Below are positions 17,109 through 26,165 of a stretch of DNA of 64,000 bases, piece by piece. The notes under the pieces are model-generated. The model was not told the DNA's origin, did no database searches, and was given only the letters and a program-made list of their open reading frames with translations. The DNA is from Ichthyocystis sparus (GTDB taxonomy: Bacteria > Pseudomonadota > Gammaproteobacteria > Burkholderiales > 2013Ark19i), in assembly GCF_900078755.1 (NCBI RefSeq), contig NZ_FKIH01000005.1; one strand, 5' to 3'. Every line of letters starts with the position of its first letter. Within the stretch, counting starts at the first letter, position 1. A program made the position numbers and the translations under genes.

Positions 17109-18509
17109 ATGGATTTTGATAAACGATTGCACCCACTAACCATGATAAGTCCTCTTGACGGACGATATGCTAACCATGTTGAGCAACTATCACAAACGGT
17201 AAGTGAGTACGCACTGAACAAAGCACGAGTTCATGTGGAAATAGAGTGGCTTATTTCTCTGGCTGATAATCCAGAAATTAGTGACGTAACAAATCTCAGT
17301 GTTGATGAAATATTGTTCCTTAGAAGTATAAGTAATAATTTTTCTATATCAGACGCAGAAAAAATAAAGTCCATTGAGAATGTTATTAATCATGATGTTA
17401 AGTCAGTAGAGTACTGGATAAGAGAAAAAATTTCTGCTCTAGATTCGCTTTCAAGTAAAAAAGAACTAATCCACTTTTCTTGTACTAGTGAAGACATAAA
17501 TAACCTGGCAGACGCCATAATGATCAGGGACACTCGAACCATATTGTTAGAAAAAATTCACGTTATAGTGGACCACCTTTTTAAGATGGTTGTAGAATAT
17601 TCATCAACTCCAATGATGTCTAGAACCCATGGGCAACCAGCCAGCCCTACTACACTAGGTAAGGAAGTTGCTGTATTCTTACATAGAGTAGGTACTATTA
17701 AGAAAAAAATAGAAGAATTATCGATTACAGGAAAGTTTAACGGTGCTGTAGGAAACTATCACGCACATACTATTGCTTATCCCAACGTCGATTGGATAGC
17801 TCATTCAAAAAAATTCGTTCAGTCATTGGGATTTTCTTTTTGTCTATACTCGACACAAGTAGAGTCGCACGACACGATGGCAACTTTTTTTTTATTATTT
17901 TCTCAACTTAATAGTGTACTAATTGATTTATGTCGTGACTTCTGGGGATATATAAGTCTAGGCTACCTAAAACAGCAAATAAATCATCAAGAGGTTGGTT
18001 CTTCTACCATGCCTCACAAGGTTAATCCAATCAATTTCGAAAATGCTGAAAGTAATCTTAGCTTAGCTAATTCTCTTCTTATCCACCTTTCAGAACAGCT
18101 AACTGTGTCGCGTTGGCAACGTGATCTTAAAGATTCAACACTTAAAAGAAATATTGGTGTAGCTTTTGGTCATTGTCTTCTTGGATATTCCATGCTGATA
18201 AAGGGACTAACAAATGTTAATGCCGACACAAAAAAAATGTTAGAAGACCTAAGTCAGAACTGGGAGTTACTAGCAGAGGCAGTTCAAAGTGTCATGCGTA
18301 GATACAAAATTAACAATGCGTATGAGGAGATGAAAAAACTAACTAGAGGACAGAAAATCACGTCTGATAAATTACACAAGTTCATAAAATCCCTCCCTTT
18401 ACCACCTGAAGATATGGAAAGGTTGATACGATTAACTCCAGAATCTTATATTGGGTACGCAAAAATAATAGCACAACAAGTAATTAATGATTACGCAGAA
18501 AACAATTAA
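17109..18509 (+). CDS. purB: Adenylosuccinate lyase
   Basis: PurB cleaves SAICAR and adenylosuccinate, giving fumarate, in purine synthesis. At 466 residues it matches the long proteobacterial type. Landmarks are SPLDGRYANHV at the N-terminus, HFSCTSEDINN, RTHGQPASPTTLGKE and the fumarase-superfamily signature SSTMPHKVNP near residue 300. The start is ATG at 17109 with a weak GAAAG ribosome site. It stands alone on the plus strand, 38 bases after the beta-helix gene. Confidence 0.97.
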   Translation: MDFDKRLHPLTMISPLDGRYANHVEQLSQTVSEYALNKARVHVEIEWLISLADNPEISDVTNLSVDEILFLRSISNNFSISDAEKIKSIENVINHDVKSVEYWIREKISALDSLSSKKELIHFSCTSEDINNLADAIMIRDTRTILLEKIHVIVDHLFKMVVEYSSTPMMSRTHGQPASPTTLGKEVAVFLHRVGTIKKKIEELSITGKFNGAVGNYHAHTIAYPNVDWIAHSKKFVQSLGFSFCLYSTQVESHDTMATFFLLFSQLNSVLIDLCRDFWGYISLGYLKQQINHQEVGSSTMPHKVNPINFENAESNLSLANSLLIHLSEQLTVSRWQRDLKDSTLKRNIGVAFGHCLLGYSMLIKGLTNVNADTKKMLEDLSQNWELLAEAVQSVMRRYKINNAYEEMKKLTRGQKITSDKLHKFIKSLPLPPEDMERLIRLTPESYIGYAKIIAQQVINDYAENN

Positions 18510-18844
18510 GGATTATAAAAATTAACTCAAAATACCTATACATAAAACATCAAATAAAATTAATATATACAATGTGAGTATCGCAGTCGTATAAATCTTA
18601 CTTTATATAAATCTTATTTTCTTTATATAAATCTTACTGATCATCTATTATTAAAAAAGTATTAACTTCTTAAGTGGTGCATACTACTATATCCGGCAAG
18701 GCATATTAATGCATATGATGTTGTAATATTATTTGTCAATGCCCCATGCTAATTAGCAACGTATGCAATAAACATACTTTACTTAATTTTTTTAATACAT
18801 AAATTATCATGGTGTGGAATTTTGTCTGATACAAGGTAAAAAAG
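18510..18844. other. Intergenic region after purB
   Basis: No gene is seen. The stretch is AT-rich and carries a short direct repeat, listed separately. A ribosome site (AAGG, 8-base spacing) for the next gene lies at its right end. I found no clear terminator for purB. Confidence 0.5.
18590..18637. repeat. Short direct repeat TATAAATCTTA, three copies
   Basis: The word TATAAATCTTA occurs at about 18590, 18606 and 18626. The last two are part of a 20-bp unit containing CTTTATATAAATCTTA. The function is unknown; simple slippage in AT-rich DNA would explain it. Confidence 0.7.
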
Positions 18845-19183
18845 ATGGAAATGGTTCAGTATAATAGGGGTTCGCTTGACAGCCTTGGAAATTACATGGA
18901 CATAGGATCAAGTATTGACGGTGAACAAAATATAGAAGTAGCAGATGTAGAAAATAACAATGAGCCAAGTAGTAGAGGGGTTATGTCGGACTTATTGGGA
19001 TTTTGCTCAACTACGATGACAACGACAATGCACGCTGCTAGAGGAAGTGTAAATTATTTATCTAACTTAGCTATAAACGACGGAATCAGGGTTATTGCAA
19101 TTTCATTTTTAATTACAATTGCAATTGCTCTCGTTGCAGCTATTATAGCTGCAATTTTCCTTAAAATTGCTGGCCATGTGTAA
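18845..19183 (+). CDS. Small C-terminally anchored membrane protein
   Basis: I do not recognise this 112-residue protein. Residues 1-75 are polar and probably disordered, with short Asn/Glu-rich stretches. Residues about 82-108 form one strong hydrophobic helix (ISFLITIAIALVAAIIAAIFL), with only a few residues after it, so it looks tail-anchored. ATG at 18845 is preceded by AAGG with 8-base spacing. It stands alone between purB and ispH. The layout (polar N-terminus, C-terminal hydrophobic helix) is shared with the family at 58239-64000, but I see no clear sequence similarity. Confidence 0.7.
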   Translation: MEMVQYNRGSLDSLGNYMDIGSSIDGEQNIEVADVENNNEPSSRGVMSDLLGFCSTTMTTTMHAARGSVNYLSNLAINDGIRVIAISFLITIAIALVAAIIAAIFLKIAGHV

Positions 19184-19650
19184 CGATATATAGGCAATCG
19201 CGTAGTGTATAAAATTTCAGATACATAGCATATGATGGATAAAAAATGGATAGTAGGGGGTATAGATAGTTAGAATGGTAGATTCGCTCATGGACGTGCT
19301 TATCTGTTAGTAAGCATGCTGGACGACAATAAATACAGCCTGATATTTATGCAAAGATCCTGTGGTACGTAAAATTTTTTAAGTATGTCAAGAATGGATA
19401 GTAAACACTTGGTACTTAGTTTACTTAAACAATAAAATTAGAGCCATTACAGTTGCCTTTTACCATGCTAGAATCTGTATTATGCAGCAAGTATTGTATA
19501 TATCAATGGTGCCACATATATATTGATATTGTTCCAATGTTTAGCCATTTTTAGCAATACAACTTCTTGATACACAAGCATTATCATTATAATGGTGCTA
19601 TAATTGCGGCGTAGCTTTTTTACCGTATACAAGTTTAGATAGCGCATTAA
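19184..19650. other. Intergenic region upstream of ispH
   Basis: No gene is seen in 467 bases. A small hairpin (TGCTTA and TAAGCA arms, 19297-19316) lies about 110 bases after the membrane-protein gene and could end its transcript, although no T-run follows. The ispH promoter lies at the right end. Confidence 0.45.
19567..19604 (+). promoter_or_regulatory. Sigma-70-like promoter for ispH
   Basis: An extended -10 box TGCTATAAT ends at 19604. A second TATAAT lies at 19588-19593, 15 bases after TTGATA (19567-19572). Either would start transcription 40-50 bases before the ispH ATG. Confidence 0.55.
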
Positions 19651-20595
19651 ATGAAAATTATTCTAGCTTCACCTAGGGGATTTTGTGCTGGCGTAGAAAG
19701 AGCCATTGGTATAGTTAATGATGCTATTGGCTTTTTTGGTCCTCCTGTTTATGTACGTCACGAAGTCGTACACAACAGACGTGTGGTTAGTGAATTACAA
19801 GAAAAAGGTGTAATTTTTGTTGATGATCTCTTGGAGGTGCCAGATAACAGTATTTTGATCTTTTCAGCTCACGGAGTATCTCAAGCCATTAGGAAACAGG
19901 CTAAGAGCAAAAATTGCAGGCTATTCGATGCCACCTGTCCTCTAGTTACAAAGGTTCATGTAGAGGTTAGAAAACAATCTGCAGCTGGATATCACATAAT
20001 TATGATTGGCCATGCTGGACATCCAGAGGTAGAAGGAACAATGGGCCAAATAGAAAAAGATCGGATATCATTAGTACAAACAACATACGATATTGCAAAT
20101 TTGGATATTGACTCGGATAAGATATTTTATGTAACACAAACGACTCTATCGGTTGATGAAACCAAACAGATAATAAGAGCATTGCAGCGGAAGTACCCTC
20201 ACATAATTGGGCCCAAAAAAGACGATATATGCTACGCCACCCAGAATCGCCAAGATTCCGTAAAAAAGCTGGTAAAAATAGTCGAATGCGTAATAGTAAT
20301 AGGCTCTCCAAATAGTTCTAATTCCAGACAACTAAAGCATGTAGCACAAAGCCAAGGCTGTCTTACTTACATGATAGACTCACATGAGGAACTTGACACT
20401 GCGTGGCTTAGAGATTTCAAAACAGTTGGTATTACGGCTGGGGCATCAGTTCCAGAGAATCTGATAACGGAAGTAGTTCAAAAAATAAGCGAAGCATTTC
20501 CGGATACGTACACTGAACAAATGGAATCGCAGCCAGAAACAATATCTTTTCCTATACCAAAAATACAAAAAACAGGCAGCCACATTACTCAGTAG
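19651..20595 (+). CDS. ispH: 4-hydroxy-3-methylbut-2-enyl diphosphate reductase
   Basis: IspH (LytB) is the last enzyme of the MEP isoprenoid pathway, reducing HMBPP to IPP and DMAPP. It is a 314-residue 4Fe-4S protein. The three cluster cysteines are visible in PRGFCAGV (Cys12), DATCPLV (near 96) and DDICYATQNRQ (near 193), and the catalytic TQTTLSVDET segment is present. Start ATG at 19651, with an upstream promoter. With dxr and uppS elsewhere in the window it shows that the MEP route and undecaprenyl synthesis are active. Confidence 0.96.
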   Translation: MKIILASPRGFCAGVERAIGIVNDAIGFFGPPVYVRHEVVHNRRVVSELQEKGVIFVDDLLEVPDNSILIFSAHGVSQAIRKQAKSKNCRLFDATCPLVTKVHVEVRKQSAAGYHIIMIGHAGHPEVEGTMGQIEKDRISLVQTTYDIANLDIDSDKIFYVTQTTLSVDETKQIIRALQRKYPHIIGPKKDDICYATQNRQDSVKKLVKIVECVIVIGSPNSSNSRQLKHVAQSQGCLTYMIDSHEELDTAWLRDFKTVGITAGASVPENLITEVVQKISEAFPDTYTEQMESQPETISFPIPKIQKTGSHITQ

Positions 20596-20613
20596 CCGCC
20601 ACAAAATACCTTC

Positions 20614-21366
20614 CTAATTGCCCAATAATTCCTCTATGGTATCGACCGTAGGGGCCCCAGATATCCTCTGTCCCGTCATGAAAAATGTGGTAGGTGTTCC
20701 AGTAACGCTATATTTACGTCCCATTTCTACATTTTTCCTGAGAGGAGTATTGCAAGATCCACTGTTATTGGGTTCCTTAGAATCAACTATCCAATCATGC
20801 CAAGCCTTAGCACGATCTGGAGCACACCAAATCTTTGCGGCTACAACCATAGACTGCTCCTTAACAACTGGATACAAAACCACGTAAACCGTAGCATTGG
20901 TCAAAGTTGAGATTTCTTCTGTAAACACACGACAATACTTACAATATGGATCCTCAAAAACCACTATATGGCGAGAACCGTTACCACTAACATAGGGGAT
21001 GGCATTTTTTTCAAATGGAAAGTTCTTAATAGCATTTGCCATTATCGACGTCTTTACCTTATCTGTAAGGTTGACCCGCGATTTTTCATCGATAAGAGTA
21101 CCTTGAAAAATAAGGTGAAGCTTAACATTTACGTAAATTATCTGATCGCCAGAAGCCACTACAACCCAACCAGGCATGGAAGAGGGCAACACAGCATCTA
21201 CAGAAACTGAAGGAAAAACACTAACAGCTATGTCTATGGCCTTATTTTTTATATCCTCAGTTACTTTGGATGCAATATTCGAATTACTATGAACTGCAGA
21301 AGCAAAAACATTAGTATACAATAACAAGCAGGCCCAAAACAGCCTCTGCCTAGCTCTTAACATCAT
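20614..21366 (-). CDS. dsbC: Thiol:disulfide interchange protein DsbC
   Basis: A periplasmic disulfide isomerase. Residues 1 to about 24 form a signal peptide (WACLLLYTNVFASA), followed by the small dimerisation domain and a thioredoxin-fold domain with the active site DPYCKYC (CxxC, about 142-145) and the cis-Pro loop VTGTPT. Its 250-residue length is close to the family norm. The gene ends convergently with ispH and lies 23 bases after a UbiH-type hydroxylase gene, a pairing common in betaproteobacteria. Secreted Cys-rich proteins in this window, such as the one at 53601, are plausible clients. Confidence 0.94.
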   Translation of the reverse strand: MMLRARQRLFWACLLLYTNVFASAVHSNSNIASKVTEDIKNKAIDIAVSVFPSVSVDAVLPSSMPGWVVVASGDQIIYVNVKLHLIFQGTLIDEKSRVNLTDKVKTSIMANAIKNFPFEKNAIPYVSGNGSRHIVVFEDPYCKYCRVFTEEISTLTNATVYVVLYPVVKEQSMVVAAKIWCAPDRAKAWHDWIVDSKEPNNSGSCNTPLRKNVEMGRKYSVTGTPTTFFMTGQRISGAPTVDTIEELLGN

Positions 21367-21389
21367 TAAATATTCCTTTCTATATTAAT

Positions 21390-22532
21390 TTATTGAGCAC
21401 ATCGTACGAACCAATTTTTCGCAAACACAAACTGATCTGTCAATAATAATCCACGTAACAGTATTTCCAGAGAAATAGAATTTGAAGACGCGTACCAAAG
21501 AGAACGGGTTACAAAAGACCACTTTCGTGCTTCAATTTCAGATTTTCGTCCGTAGGCACGAAGTATGCTTGCATCAAAAACAGGCCTAAAAGAAGGACGA
21601 TTCCCCAAAACACCGGATAAATGTAACACACCCCTAAAACCTATGTTAAGTCCTTGCCCTGCCAAAGGATGAACAGAATATGCGGCATTACCCAACAAAA
21701 CACACCTCTGACCTACCACAGGCGTTATATATTCTTCTATATCGTAACAATATATATCCCCAGCTACAGTCAAAGCAGATGAATCTATACCTAAAAACCC
21801 GCATAAAGCCTCGCCCCAAGAAGGATTGTCATCATTCCAAAGATAATGTTTTGCAGGCAATGACCAAACACAGCAAGCTGAGTAACTAGTACCAGCATAT
21901 GGCAAAAACGCAATTACACCAAACTTATCTCCAAACCATTGCCTAGCTGTGATTGGATCCTGATCTTTCCAATTGATAGGAAACACGGCTGTCTTAGCTG
22001 GAAGAATTTGATTTTTGTGTATACAAGGAATATTAAAATAGTTACGTAACCATGAATGAGAACCATCAGCTGCCAAAACCAACTCCGCATCTATAGATGA
22101 GCCGTGTTTATCGATTAACTGAACGCTATCATGAGATAGCAAGCAACGCGATACTGAAAACTCAGTTCGACAGATAATATTCTCTTCTTTTATTTTAGCA
22201 ACCAGCGCCTTCCAAAGATCTAAGGCTGACACGGTCCATGCAATTGGACGTACTTGGCAAGACTCACCAAGTGACAACGCTGGAAAATGTTTGACTGTAC
22301 CTATCTGCATACTCTCTACAGGGCAAGCTTTAACACTTATGCCGTGTTCTAACAAGGCAGTATAGACATAATCTGTCAGAGCAAAGATATTATTTGGCAC
22401 ATAGCTTTCAATTATTTCCCAAGTTTTGCTGTCAACTAGGGTTACAGATAAGCCATGACGGGATAATGCTATACTAGCCCACAGGCCAACAAAGCCTGCT
22501 CCAACAACTACAACATCAATTTTTTTAGACAT
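21390..22532 (-). CDS. FAD-dependent ubiquinone-biosynthesis hydroxylase, UbiH/VisC family
   Basis: A flavin monooxygenase of the UbiH/UbiF/UbiI/VisC family that hydroxylates the aromatic ring of the ubiquinone precursor. It has the N-terminal dinucleotide fold VVVGAGFVGLWASIALSR, a central DG motif (LVLAADGSHSWLRN), and the C-terminal FAD motif LLGNAAYSVHPLAGQGLNIGFRG. I chose the ATG at 22532 because the extra 24 residues of the longest frame lie before the conserved fold. Which ring position it attacks cannot be read from the sequence. It is followed by dsbC. Confidence 0.9.
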   Translation of the reverse strand: MSKKIDVVVVGAGFVGLWASIALSRHGLSVTLVDSKTWEIIESYVPNNIFALTDYVYTALLEHGISVKACPVESMQIGTVKHFPALSLGESCQVRPIAWTVSALDLWKALVAKIKEENIICRTEFSVSRCLLSHDSVQLIDKHGSSIDAELVLAADGSHSWLRNYFNIPCIHKNQILPAKTAVFPINWKDQDPITARQWFGDKFGVIAFLPYAGTSYSACCVWSLPAKHYLWNDDNPSWGEALCGFLGIDSSALTVAGDIYCYDIEEYITPVVGQRCVLLGNAAYSVHPLAGQGLNIGFRGVLHLSGVLGNRPSFRPVFDASILRAYGRKSEIEARKWSFVTRSLWYASSNSISLEILLRGLLLTDQFVFAKNWFVRCAQ

Positions 22533-22630
22533 ATAACCATCACATACCTTGAAAAAATTACCGCTCGATATATAGTAAGCGGATTTGGACCAAGTTGTAT
22601 CCATTTTTCTAACTAGGGAGGGTATTATAC

Positions 22631-22735
22631 ATGTGGCTTTTATACCTGGAGGGTGTCGGCGCGTGCTTATTTATTGCAACACTTGTGTGGTACACCCTAC
22701 GTAAAGATCCAGAGGACAAAAAGGACCAAAGGTAA
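22631..22735 (+). CDS. 34-residue single-pass membrane protein
   Basis: A small gene encoding MWLLYLEGVGACLFIATL followed by VWYTLRKDPEDKKDQR: one hydrophobic helix and a charged C-terminal tail. ATG at 22631 has a strong GGAGG nine bases upstream, and mutT follows after 15 bases, so the two are probably co-transcribed. Small one-helix proteins with this layout occur beside mutT/yacG genes in betaproteobacteria as uncharacterised proteins, from memory. The function is unknown. Confidence 0.6.
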   Translation: MWLLYLEGVGACLFIATLVWYTLRKDPEDKKDQR

Positions 22736-22750
22736 GATATTTGGCCATAG

Positions 22751-23605
22751 ATGGATAATTTAACTGGCAAAGTAGGTACAAGCGGTAGAACTTCAGCAGA
22801 AACAGTTCATGTTTCCGCTGGGGTTGTAGAAAGAGGCGACGGACATTATTTAATGTCCTGTCGCCCACCTCTGCAGTCTAGTCCTGGATTCTGGGAGTTT
22901 CCTGGGGGTAAGCAAGAACCGGGCGAAAGCTGCCGAGATGCCCTTGTAAGGGAATTACACGAAGAGGTGGGAATCCATGTAGAAACTGCCTATCTACTGG
23001 TTACTAAGCACATACGACACACATGCGGCGACATCATGCTTCATTTTTGGCGTGTGACCAGATGGAAGAATGAGCCCTGCAGCCTGGAAAATCAGCGACT
23101 TTTTTGGCAGGATCGCCTAAAGCCATTGCAGGTTAGTCCTTTGCTAAGAACAAATCTCTCGGTATTAAAAATCTTATCTCGCCCTCATGTGATAGTAGTA
23201 ATAGACAATGAAGTTCCTACGAAAAGTGTACAAGACGCTATATCAAGTTTAGGCATGGAGTGCCATATTCTTGTACGGCAAAAATTGGGACATACAGTCG
23301 ACCTTAGCAAGGTGGGATTGCCTATTATTATTGGGAATAAACTAGTCAGTGGCAATAATACAACTTTGTATACTTGGGTAGATACTAGCAAAGAAGAATT
23401 AGATTGGTACCATGCTTACAAAAGATGGCCAGAAACGCCTGATCACGACACATGCCTTCTTTTAACAGAAAAACCGAAACAAACTCTGACCTTGCCTTTT
23501 GGATACTATGTTCCAACGTCACACGTAGACGAAGGAACGCTGGAAAATGCATGGCAAATAGGAGCATGGGGAGTACACGTGAATGTATTTCAACTACTGC
23601 TTTAG
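22751..23605 (+). CDS. mutT: Nudix hydrolase (MutT) with C-terminal TenI-like domain
   Basis: The N-terminal half is a Nudix domain like 8-oxo-dGTP pyrophosphatase, which removes oxidised GTP from the nucleotide pool. The Nudix box GGKQEPGESCRDALVRELHEEVGI is complete at about residues 55-78 and is preceded by GFWEFPGG. The C-terminal half, from about 138, occupies the place of the thiamine-phosphate-synthase-like domain that betaproteobacterial MutT proteins carry. Here that part is short and degenerate, with no phosphate-binding GG motif I can see. Start ATG at 22751. Its 3' end overlaps the convergent yacG by 4 bases. Confidence 0.9.
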   Translation: MDNLTGKVGTSGRTSAETVHVSAGVVERGDGHYLMSCRPPLQSSPGFWEFPGGKQEPGESCRDALVRELHEEVGIHVETAYLLVTKHIRHTCGDIMLHFWRVTRWKNEPCSLENQRLFWQDRLKPLQVSPLLRTNLSVLKILSRPHVIVVIDNEVPTKSVQDAISSLGMECHILVRQKLGHTVDLSKVGLPIIIGNKLVSGNNTTLYTWVDTSKEELDWYHAYKRWPETPDHDTCLLLTEKPKQTLTLPFGYYVPTSHVDEGTLENAWQIGAWGVHVNVFQLLL

Positions 23606-23790
23606 TTGTTATCGTCATCCTTAGAGCCGGAATCTGCAGGCTCGTTGGTATCCATTACATATTCCTCGTTCATCCAATGCACCCAATCCTTTTTTCTACA
23701 TAATTCGGAACAGAAAGGACGCCACGGATTGTCGCTACTATACAAAATATTCTTTCTACAAATTGGACATGACACCCAGACACCAGACAT
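23602..23790 (-). CDS. yacG: DNA gyrase inhibitor YacG
   Basis: A 62-residue zinc protein. YacG binds GyrB and inhibits gyrase in E. coli. The four zinc ligands are visible as CPIC near residue 8 and CSELC near residue 27, with the family block WRPFCSELCRKKDWVHW. Start ATG at 23790, which shares its first base with the coaE stop (TGATG junction), so translation is coupled. The Asp/Asn-rich tail is variable in the family. Confidence 0.93.
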   Translation of the reverse strand: MSGVWVSCPICRKNILYSSDNPWRPFCSELCRKKDWVHWMNEEYVMDTNEPADSGSKDDDNN

Positions 23791-24392
23791 CAGTCCTCCT
23801 TAGCATAACGGCAGTATGTTTCATGATAATTTCTTACATTAGATTCTAATAACTTCAAACTATAATTGTTGTCAATTACATCATCGTAATCTTCATAGAA
23901 GTTCTCTCGTTCTTGAACCCCCAAAACTGCATCGGCTTCATCTGGCAAAAACCCACGGCCAGTAATTAAACGCTCACGCTGGAGCGATTTATCACAACGA
24001 ACTAGTAAAACCCTTTGCACAGAGGTTAGCCAAAAAGAAGCGGAACGCAAGACAGGAACCTCAACCAAAGCATATGGGACATTGGCCAAGAGTCCCAATC
24101 TATCCTGCACACGATCCCTAACCATTGGGTGTATCAATGATTCAAGAAGCATTCTGGCGCTATCATCAGAAAAAATGAGGTGTCTCATACTAGGACGATC
24201 CATAGAGCCATCTTCACCAATAAATCTACTGCCAAAATGTTTAGCAATAATTGGAACAGCATCACCCCCTGCTGCTGTAAGATTCCTAGAAATTTCATCG
24301 CAATCTACTACACCAGCTCCATTTTGGGAAAAAAAACGAGAGGCTGCAGACTTTCCAGAAGCAATACCGCCAATCAAAGTTACAATGTACAT
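23790..24392 (-). CDS. coaE: Dephospho-CoA kinase
   Basis: CoaE phosphorylates dephospho-CoA, the last step of CoA synthesis. At 200 residues it is the normal length. The P-loop is GGIASGKSA at residues 8-16, followed by DCDEISR, the LIHPMVR segment and a LLVRCDKSLQRERLI region typical of the family. ATG at 24392 overlaps the coaX stop, so it is coupled to coaX; two CoA-pathway genes thus sit side by side. Confidence 0.95.
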   Translation of the reverse strand: MYIVTLIGGIASGKSAASRFFSQNGAGVVDCDEISRNLTAAGGDAVPIIAKHFGSRFIGEDGSMDRPSMRHLIFSDDSARMLLESLIHPMVRDRVQDRLGLLANVPYALVEVPVLRSASFWLTSVQRVLLVRCDKSLQRERLITGRGFLPDEADAVLGVQERENFYEDYDDVIDNNYSLKLLESNVRNYHETYCRYAKED

Positions 24393-25198
24393 TAAGCAAC
24401 TATCTCGGATCTTAGTTTACATTGTGATATGTGCACCAATCCATCCAAGACCAGGGTATCAATATAATGTGCCGGTATAGAAATATTTCTTTTCCATAAG
24501 CGATAGAAAAATTCACCACTTCCGCCAGATATAATAACCCTGGGCACTGTGCTAAATCTTCTCTGAACTCTCTCGACCATTCTACAGGCCCATCCTATAG
24601 ACAAATCGCAAGCACCCACCTTAACTGCGGCAGAAGTGCTTTGTGGGAAATCATCCAGGTCATCAGGAAGGTCTGCAAAATCAAAATCTTCCAAAGTAAG
24701 AGTAGTACCCTCCAACAAACTTCTTTCAAGCCAGTAAAATCCAGGGACAATTGTTCCACCCCAATACGATCCTCTACCTACAACATCGGCTGTCAATGCA
24801 GTACCACAATTTATAACCACAATAACTTCGCTAGAGAACAAACAATTGGCAGCAACCACACTGGCCCAACGATCGGAGCCTAGCTTACTTGGATTTTTAT
24901 ATAAATTATTTAAACCACTCTGATCCGTTAAAGAATCAACCTGATAGATAGAAGCATTGTTCCATCTATTCTTAGCAAAATGCATCATAGTCTCTGGGCT
25001 AAAGCTGGAAACATTAGAAATAGCCACACAACCTGGCACATGGCGTGGAGAAAGATTATCCCAGCTTTTCAACAGCTCAGAAGACCTCCTTGTAGGAACA
25101 GAATCTGTAACATGCCAACACCTTTGAGCATCATCATAAATGGAACAAACTCCCCATTTAGTTAAAAAGTTCCCCATATCAACAACTAAGTAATTCAC
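24392..25198 (-). CDS. coaX: Type III pantothenate kinase
   Basis: CoaX catalyses the first CoA step, pantothenate to phosphopantothenate. It belongs to the ASKHA fold and needs a monovalent cation. Motifs are DMGNFLTKWGV (phosphate 1) near the start, GSDRWASVVAA, VINCGTALTADVV (phosphate 2) and the late ISGGSGEF (adenosine). The longest frame starts at 25231; I prefer GTG at 25198, which begins immediately before the first strand and overlaps the birA end by 20 bases. birA-coaX is a common betaproteobacterial pairing. Confidence 0.92.
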   Translation of the reverse strand: MNYLVVDMGNFLTKWGVCSIYDDAQRCWHVTDSVPTRRSSELLKSWDNLSPRHVPGCVAISNVSSFSPETMMHFAKNRWNNASIYQVDSLTDQSGLNNLYKNPSKLGSDRWASVVAANCLFSSEVIVVINCGTALTADVVGRGSYWGGTIVPGFYWLERSLLEGTTLTLEDFDFADLPDDLDDFPQSTSAAVKVGACDLSIGWACRMVERVQRRFSTVPRVIISGGSGEFFYRLWKRNISIPAHYIDTLVLDGLVHISQCKLRSEIVA

Positions 25199-26165
25199 GA
25201 CTCTCACTTCTCCGACAAAGAGATACATCACCAGACAAAAAGGCTCTAATTCCGCCTACACGATCATTGCTACTCAACAACAAAGCACCTCTATCATCAA
25301 CACCTTCACACCACCCCTCGTAATTACATTTAGAGGTACGTATCAATAAACGGGAGCTGTTAAAAAAGTGATGTCGCATCCACGCTGATCTGAAATAAGA
25401 AAATCCACGACGAATAAAAATACCCAAATACGCTATTAACTTATTTATAATAGCAACAGCAGTACATTCCCTAAATTTATTAAAATGTAGACAATTCTCA
25501 CCTAAGGCAGTAGACAACAAGAGCTTCAAGTTGACACCCACACCTATAACAACACGATCTTTACTCTTTTCCACCAAAACACCGGCCAATTTGCTTCTAG
25601 ACGGAAGCAGTAAGAGATCATTTGGCCACTTCAGGCCAACATTGGTATGCCCAAAGGCATGTAATACTTCCAAAATTACTAATGACACAACAAGAGCAAA
25701 ACCATCATAATTACGATCAGTGTCAATATAACTTACAGAAAACGTCAACCCATGGCCAAGGGGTGATATCCAAGAACGGCCATGGCGTCCACGTCCACGC
25801 AGCTGATATTCTGACCAAAAGACATTAAATGGCTCCTTTTGATTGTGGGCAAAAGCCATGTCCTGAGTTGACGAACATGTAACAAAGGAAACAACAAGAC
25901 AAGAAACCAGACTAGATAACCTCCTAGTATCAACCCAAGAGTTACCTGAGTCTTTCAAAGAAACATAATTGGACGAAATAAACTTAACTGGGAGTCCAAA
26001 ACAAAACCAGCAAACTAGCATCTCACGTAAATTAGCTACGGAACACGAAACGGCACGAGAAAACCGTAAAAGATCCAGGCAAGAAACAGAATGGAGCTCG
26101 CCCCACAGCGCCCAAGACCAACGGGGGGGAGAAAAAATCAACTTCTGGTCAATCAAAATCCTCAC
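25179..26165 (-). CDS. birA: Biotin--[acetyl-CoA-carboxylase] ligase
   Basis: BirA activates biotin and attaches it to the biotin carboxyl carrier protein. The catalytic domain shows the biotinyl-AMP loop GRGRHGRSW, then GLKWPNDLLL and KLAGVLVE, and a short C-terminal SH3-like domain. The N-terminal 90 residues occupy the place of the winged-helix repressor domain but look poorly conserved, so transcriptional control is doubtful. The start is GTG at 26165, overlapping the end of rimI by 17 bases; another start slightly downstream is possible. Part of the unit rimI-birA-coaX-coaE-yacG. Confidence 0.9.
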   Translation of the reverse strand: MRILIDQKLIFSPPRWSWALWGELHSVSCLDLLRFSRAVSCSVANLREMLVCWFCFGLPVKFISSNYVSLKDSGNSWVDTRRLSSLVSCLVVSFVTCSSTQDMAFAHNQKEPFNVFWSEYQLRGRGRHGRSWISPLGHGLTFSVSYIDTDRNYDGFALVVSLVILEVLHAFGHTNVGLKWPNDLLLLPSRSKLAGVLVEKSKDRVVIGVGVNLKLLLSTALGENCLHFNKFRECTAVAIINKLIAYLGIFIRRGFSYFRSAWMRHHFFNSSRLLIRTSKCNYEGWCEGVDDRGALLLSSNDRVGGIRAFLSGDVSLCRRSESRELLSC

